A stretch of 64,000 nucleotides of DNA from Botryotinia globosa. Its lineage: Eukaryota; Ascomycota; Leotiomycetes; Helotiales; Sclerotiniaceae. Position 1 is the stretch's first letter; every line of letters starts with the position of its first letter. A program made the translations under genes and the position numbers. The stretch is from assembly GCA_014898425.1 (NCBI GenBank), contig RCSZ01000010.1, forward strand, positions 1,054,001 to 1,118,000. The letters run 5' to 3'. The notes below the pieces were generated by a model. The model saw only the letters and a program-made list of their open reading frames with translations. It did not search any database and was not told where the DNA came from. Positions 60,632 through 64,000 of this stretch are shown piece by piece.

Positions 60632-63288
60632 ATGGGATATCAGATGCTCAATCTCTCGTGTCGACGAGTAATGATCTCGAGTAAAGTTATTCATAATGTG
60701 GGTCGTTGCCCACGCCGACAAGAAATTGCCAAGCGCGCATTCTCTCTCACTGCCAAAGTTGGCGACGTCATGAAAGAAGACAACGAAGGTGGATTCAAAA
60801 TATCTCGAGTTGGATCGGCTCGACAGACACTCGTAAGGTCTATATCCAAATATCACGCCTCTGTTTCTGGAGAGACGGTTGCCGGGGACCTGATTGATGA
60901 TATCAAATCGGACCTACAAAGGAGCTCAGAGAAGGCGTCCCTCACAGGTGGGGGGCGAACTCGCGTGAGACAAATCCGGAATAAGAGAGCCAACGACGAT
61001 GGCTCTAGTTCAATCACTCCAAATATGGTTCTCGACCGAAAACCTTCTTCGCTGAGTCCTCGCCAATTTAGCATCATCTCTCCGGATCCCAAGCGCACTG
61101 TAAGCTACATTGGTACTCTTGTAATGCCACCATCACTCATATCATATAGACTAAAGAACAAGTTCTTCAACTCATCTCTAATCGTGCCCGCATGACAAAA
61201 GCTCGATATCTTGGAGATCCCTCTCTTACCCCACCCGAGGAAGCAGCTGTTATCCTAGTAACCCCAGCGTTTGCGAATTGGCTTGAGGATGAGAATTTTA
61301 TCAAACGTGTCTTGGAATATTTTACATATCATCACGTGGATGGCAAGCCAAACTACGTTGTTGTCGTTGGCGCTGTGATTGATGGCCTTGCACCTTCACC
61401 TGATGATATTCCCATCGCGGAGCGTGCTGGTCCACTTGAGGGATTTTCGTTCTTGCATGGTCTACGGAGTCGAGTGTTGAGGCCTGATAATGTGTGGAAC
61501 CCCGAATCGTTCAAACATAATGCAACCAATCCTGACAAATTGTCACATCTCATAATTTCGGGGAACAAATCGCAAAAGCCGTGGGAATTGGCATTGACTA
61601 CAACAATAAGTCTACCTTTGGCAAATACTTTATTCGTGAACGGCAAGCATTCCACTCTCGAAATAGCTAAATGGACTCGAAGAAATGAGGGTGAATACAA
61701 ATGCATACAAAGAGAGCAAAAACAATATCAGCATATCAAAGCTTTTCATTATGAAAATACCATGATTCCACCAATATTTGTACCAGCAGTTCCTCTTACT
61801 CTGCCTCGGCCCATTGCAAATGGGCTGGGGAACATTGTTCGACAACTATCTTTCGGATCAGGGGATACAGATAACAGACCGGCTTCGTCTGAATTGGAAA
61901 CCGAGGTCACAAGATTCATGGAATATAATAATTTGCGTACCAACATTGGAGTGTGGGCGTTGATATACCGAAAGGAACTTCTCAACCCCAATCTCAAGGC
62001 TTCAACACTTGAATCCGCAGAAGATCTCGAGTCGACTTGGAGCAATGATGATAAGAATCTAAGGTTTGTTGGTACCCAAATAGCTCTTGGGGCTATTCTT
62101 TGTCGCGTTGGTGAGTAACTTGCATTGATTTCATCCGTCATACTTTTCATCTAGCATGCAGCTGACTAAATCTATTCAGTGAGCGGCGGTGGTGGTTGGG
62201 GCGCTAAACAAGGCCTTTTATCCTTGGATCCTCAAATGTCATACGAAGATATTGTTTCGGCACCCTTTGAATACACTGATCAATCAATGGAGAAAGCACA
62301 GGATTCGTCGCTAGGCAATCTCGCTCGACGGGGTGATCACATACAGTTCTTTACTATCAACCCCTCCAAGTTGAAGGAACCCGGACCTCCAATGGATATT
62401 CCAGAATCGCCTGAAACTACTGACGCGAACTCCATCGTCGATGACAAGTTAGCAAGAAAAAGACTTCTTACACAAGAACCAGAAAAGACCGAGCTAAATC
62501 TCCGCGACGCTACAGACCTGAGTTGGTCTAGCAGAACAACATTTGGAGCGGTTCCTAGTACAATCGACAAAATACCCAGCTATGACATCCAAGACTCCTC
62601 AAATTCTTCCAACGAGACCTTACCTTTCTTGACCTTTCGCAAGGGTGAATTCGGCGCAGTATCAGAGTCAGGAATCTACCTCCATTCTTCTCATCAAAAA
62701 CAAGTAAATGCAATATCACACGAACTCATCAACACGAAAATCGATATGCCGTATTCATATGTCTACCGTGATCAACCAGGAACGTCACCCAAGCAGACTG
62801 AGGAATACAAAAAGAGGATGAATTCTCTCCTTGGAAGGTTCAGCTCCGATGCCAAAAACAACGAATCGCTATTCGAAATGACATCAAGATTTATCTTCAC
62901 GACGGGCCGCGTTCCAACTAAAGCAGAACAAAAAGAACTACTGGAAAAGTGTAATATCAATCCGAGAATCGAAGCGGCGAAGAAGAGAGGAGGGCTTATT
63001 TACGCGCGCATGCTTGTTTGGGAGGTGGAAAAGGAAATGAAAAATATGATTCTGCAAGCTAGACTCCTATCGCAGGAAAATGGTATGGATGAAGCTTTTG
63101 AGAAGATTTTTCCCGACGCAGACGAACGCAATGTGATTAAGAAAAAGAGGGTCGGGCATACTAGGTGGCCGAAATTTGTAGGGGAGAAGGAAAGGAAAAA
63201 GGTTGAGGTGAGGAAAGTTAAGGCTTCTGCTACGGAGAAGAAATTTAGATTTCCGTATGTGAAGGGGAGTGAGGAATCGAAGGTTTGA
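60632..63288 (+). CDS. 845-residue protein with mitochondrial-type presequence, function unknown
   Basis: Exons 60632-61099, 61150-62110 and 62180-63288, with introns of 50 and 69 nt in closing phases. The start is the ATG of MGYQMLNLSCRRV. The first ~45 residues are basic, Ser-rich and lack acids (SCRRVMISSKV, RCPRRQEIAKRAF), as in a matrix-targeting signal. After the first intron an alpha/beta segment reads AAVILVTPAFANWL and YVVVVGAVIDGLAPSPDD, resembling a FIST-like N-terminal pattern. Later come ALGAILCRV-VSGGGGWGAKQGLLSLDP (glycine-rich loop across the second intron) and a basic C-terminus (KKKRVGHTRWPKF). The family looks conserved in filamentous fungi from memory of the GGGWG-GLLSLDP motif. 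I cannot assign a function. Confidence 0.8.
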
Positions 63289-64000
63289 GGAGTGGCGTCG
63301 AGAAGACTGGTGTTCGTGCGCGGGAAATCATTACCTGCAAGTCCAAAACCCTCAAGGATGTGAGAAGGAGAGGGGGTTGATAAGTTGAGGAAGCCACCAA
63401 GATCATGAGGACACACTTGATATTTGACGCCAGTCGTGTATCATATGTAGCAAATGTATAGTCAGGCATATAAAATCAAAACTCAAATCCTGTACAATAC
63501 AACACAATACAACACAATACAATAAAAATGCAATAATCACCCCGCAGAGCACCAAGAAAATACCAGATAGTCAAAAAGAAAAACTTACATCTAGATGTGA
63601 TAAAAGCCGAGATTCAAATCAGGAGAATATGTTAATGCACATGTAACTTGTGATGTATATGTGTATATAACAGCCTGTATAAATCCACAAATATTGAATC
63701 TTCTACACTCGAACTTTTTTCTCTATTATCCTATATTCTCACTCTTGCTCGCTCTCCATTTCTATTTCTATCTCCATCTCCATTCCACTCCATTCCACTT
63801 CTTCTTATTTCCCATTCCTATATTACCCCCATACAATCAATCATCAAGCATCAAGCATCAAGCATCAAGCATCAAGCATCAAGCATCAAGCATCAAGCAT
63901 TCACACCCAATCCCATTCATCCCATTCAATCCAAATATATCCAAATATATCCAAATACATCCAAATACATCCAGAACTGCACACAACACACAACACTCGA
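63289..64000. other. 3' flank and start of next intergenic region
   Basis: Contains ACAATACAAC units (63498-63525) and eight perfect CATCAAG heptamers (63843-63899). No coding sequence is visible. Confidence 0.6.
63843..63899. repeat. CATCAAG heptanucleotide microsatellite
   Basis: Eight perfect seven-base units are read directly near the right window edge. Confidence 0.9.

Noticed and set aside
1..64000. CRISPR arrays or bacterial-type operons
   Set aside because: The direct repeats are microsatellites or minisatellites without unique spacers, and the genes have spliceosomal introns.

Overview
This is a window of filamentous ascomycete nuclear DNA. Support comes from short GT-AG introns (about 50-70 bp) in phase-consistent gene models, protein sequences typical of Pezizomycotina (raptor, kelch/coiled-coil Tea1-type protein, casein kinase I, eS27, phosducin-like protein), long microsatellite-rich intergenic DNA, and an AT-rich transposon copy that looks RIP-mutated. 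The overall texture suggests a leotiomycete, probably Sclerotiniaceae (Botrytis/Sclerotinia group). That placement is inference, not shown by a marker gene.

Layout. 1-968: 5' part of an unrecognised gene running off the left edge (minus). About 1270-1705: five degenerate tandem copies of a ~101-bp unit containing a dyad. 3679-8551: TORC1 scaffold raptor/Kog1 (minus, three exons). 12525-17601: kelch plus coiled-coil cell-end marker of the Tea1/TeaA type (plus, four exons). 17602-27636: a 10-kb gene-poor, microsatellite-dense stretch. 27637-29139: casein kinase I delta/epsilon type (plus) with a 12-nt first exon and a stop codon that overlaps a splice donor. 29140-35583: another long gene-free stretch with a large ATGT microsatellite and a tRNA-like relic.

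35584-36785 and 37813-38533 hold two convergent orphan genes. 39902-40480: 40S ribosomal protein eS27 (minus) whose first exon is only the ATG. It is divergent from a phosducin-like protein gene at 40885-41658. 42545-43072: a small secreted protein. 44698-46966: three ~1-kb-spaced minus-strand loci for tiny single-pass membrane proteins that share a short upstream motif, probably a small tandem family. 48660-49163: a Pex4-like ubiquitin-conjugating enzyme. 50663-53305: an 880-residue low-complexity fungal protein. 56026-58065: a Fot1/pogo-like DNA transposon with perfect 49-bp terminal inverted repeats and a decayed AT-rich interior. 60632-63288: an 845-residue protein with a mitochondrial-type N-terminus (three exons).

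The genes do not form a pathway. Recognisable functions are housekeeping or growth control (TORC1, polarity, CK1, ribosome, chaperone cofactor, peroxisome import). The least explained parts are the small membrane-protein array, the dyad-bearing tandem repeat, the orphan genes and the conserved-looking palindrome TACCTAGGTA, which recurs in intergenic DNA.
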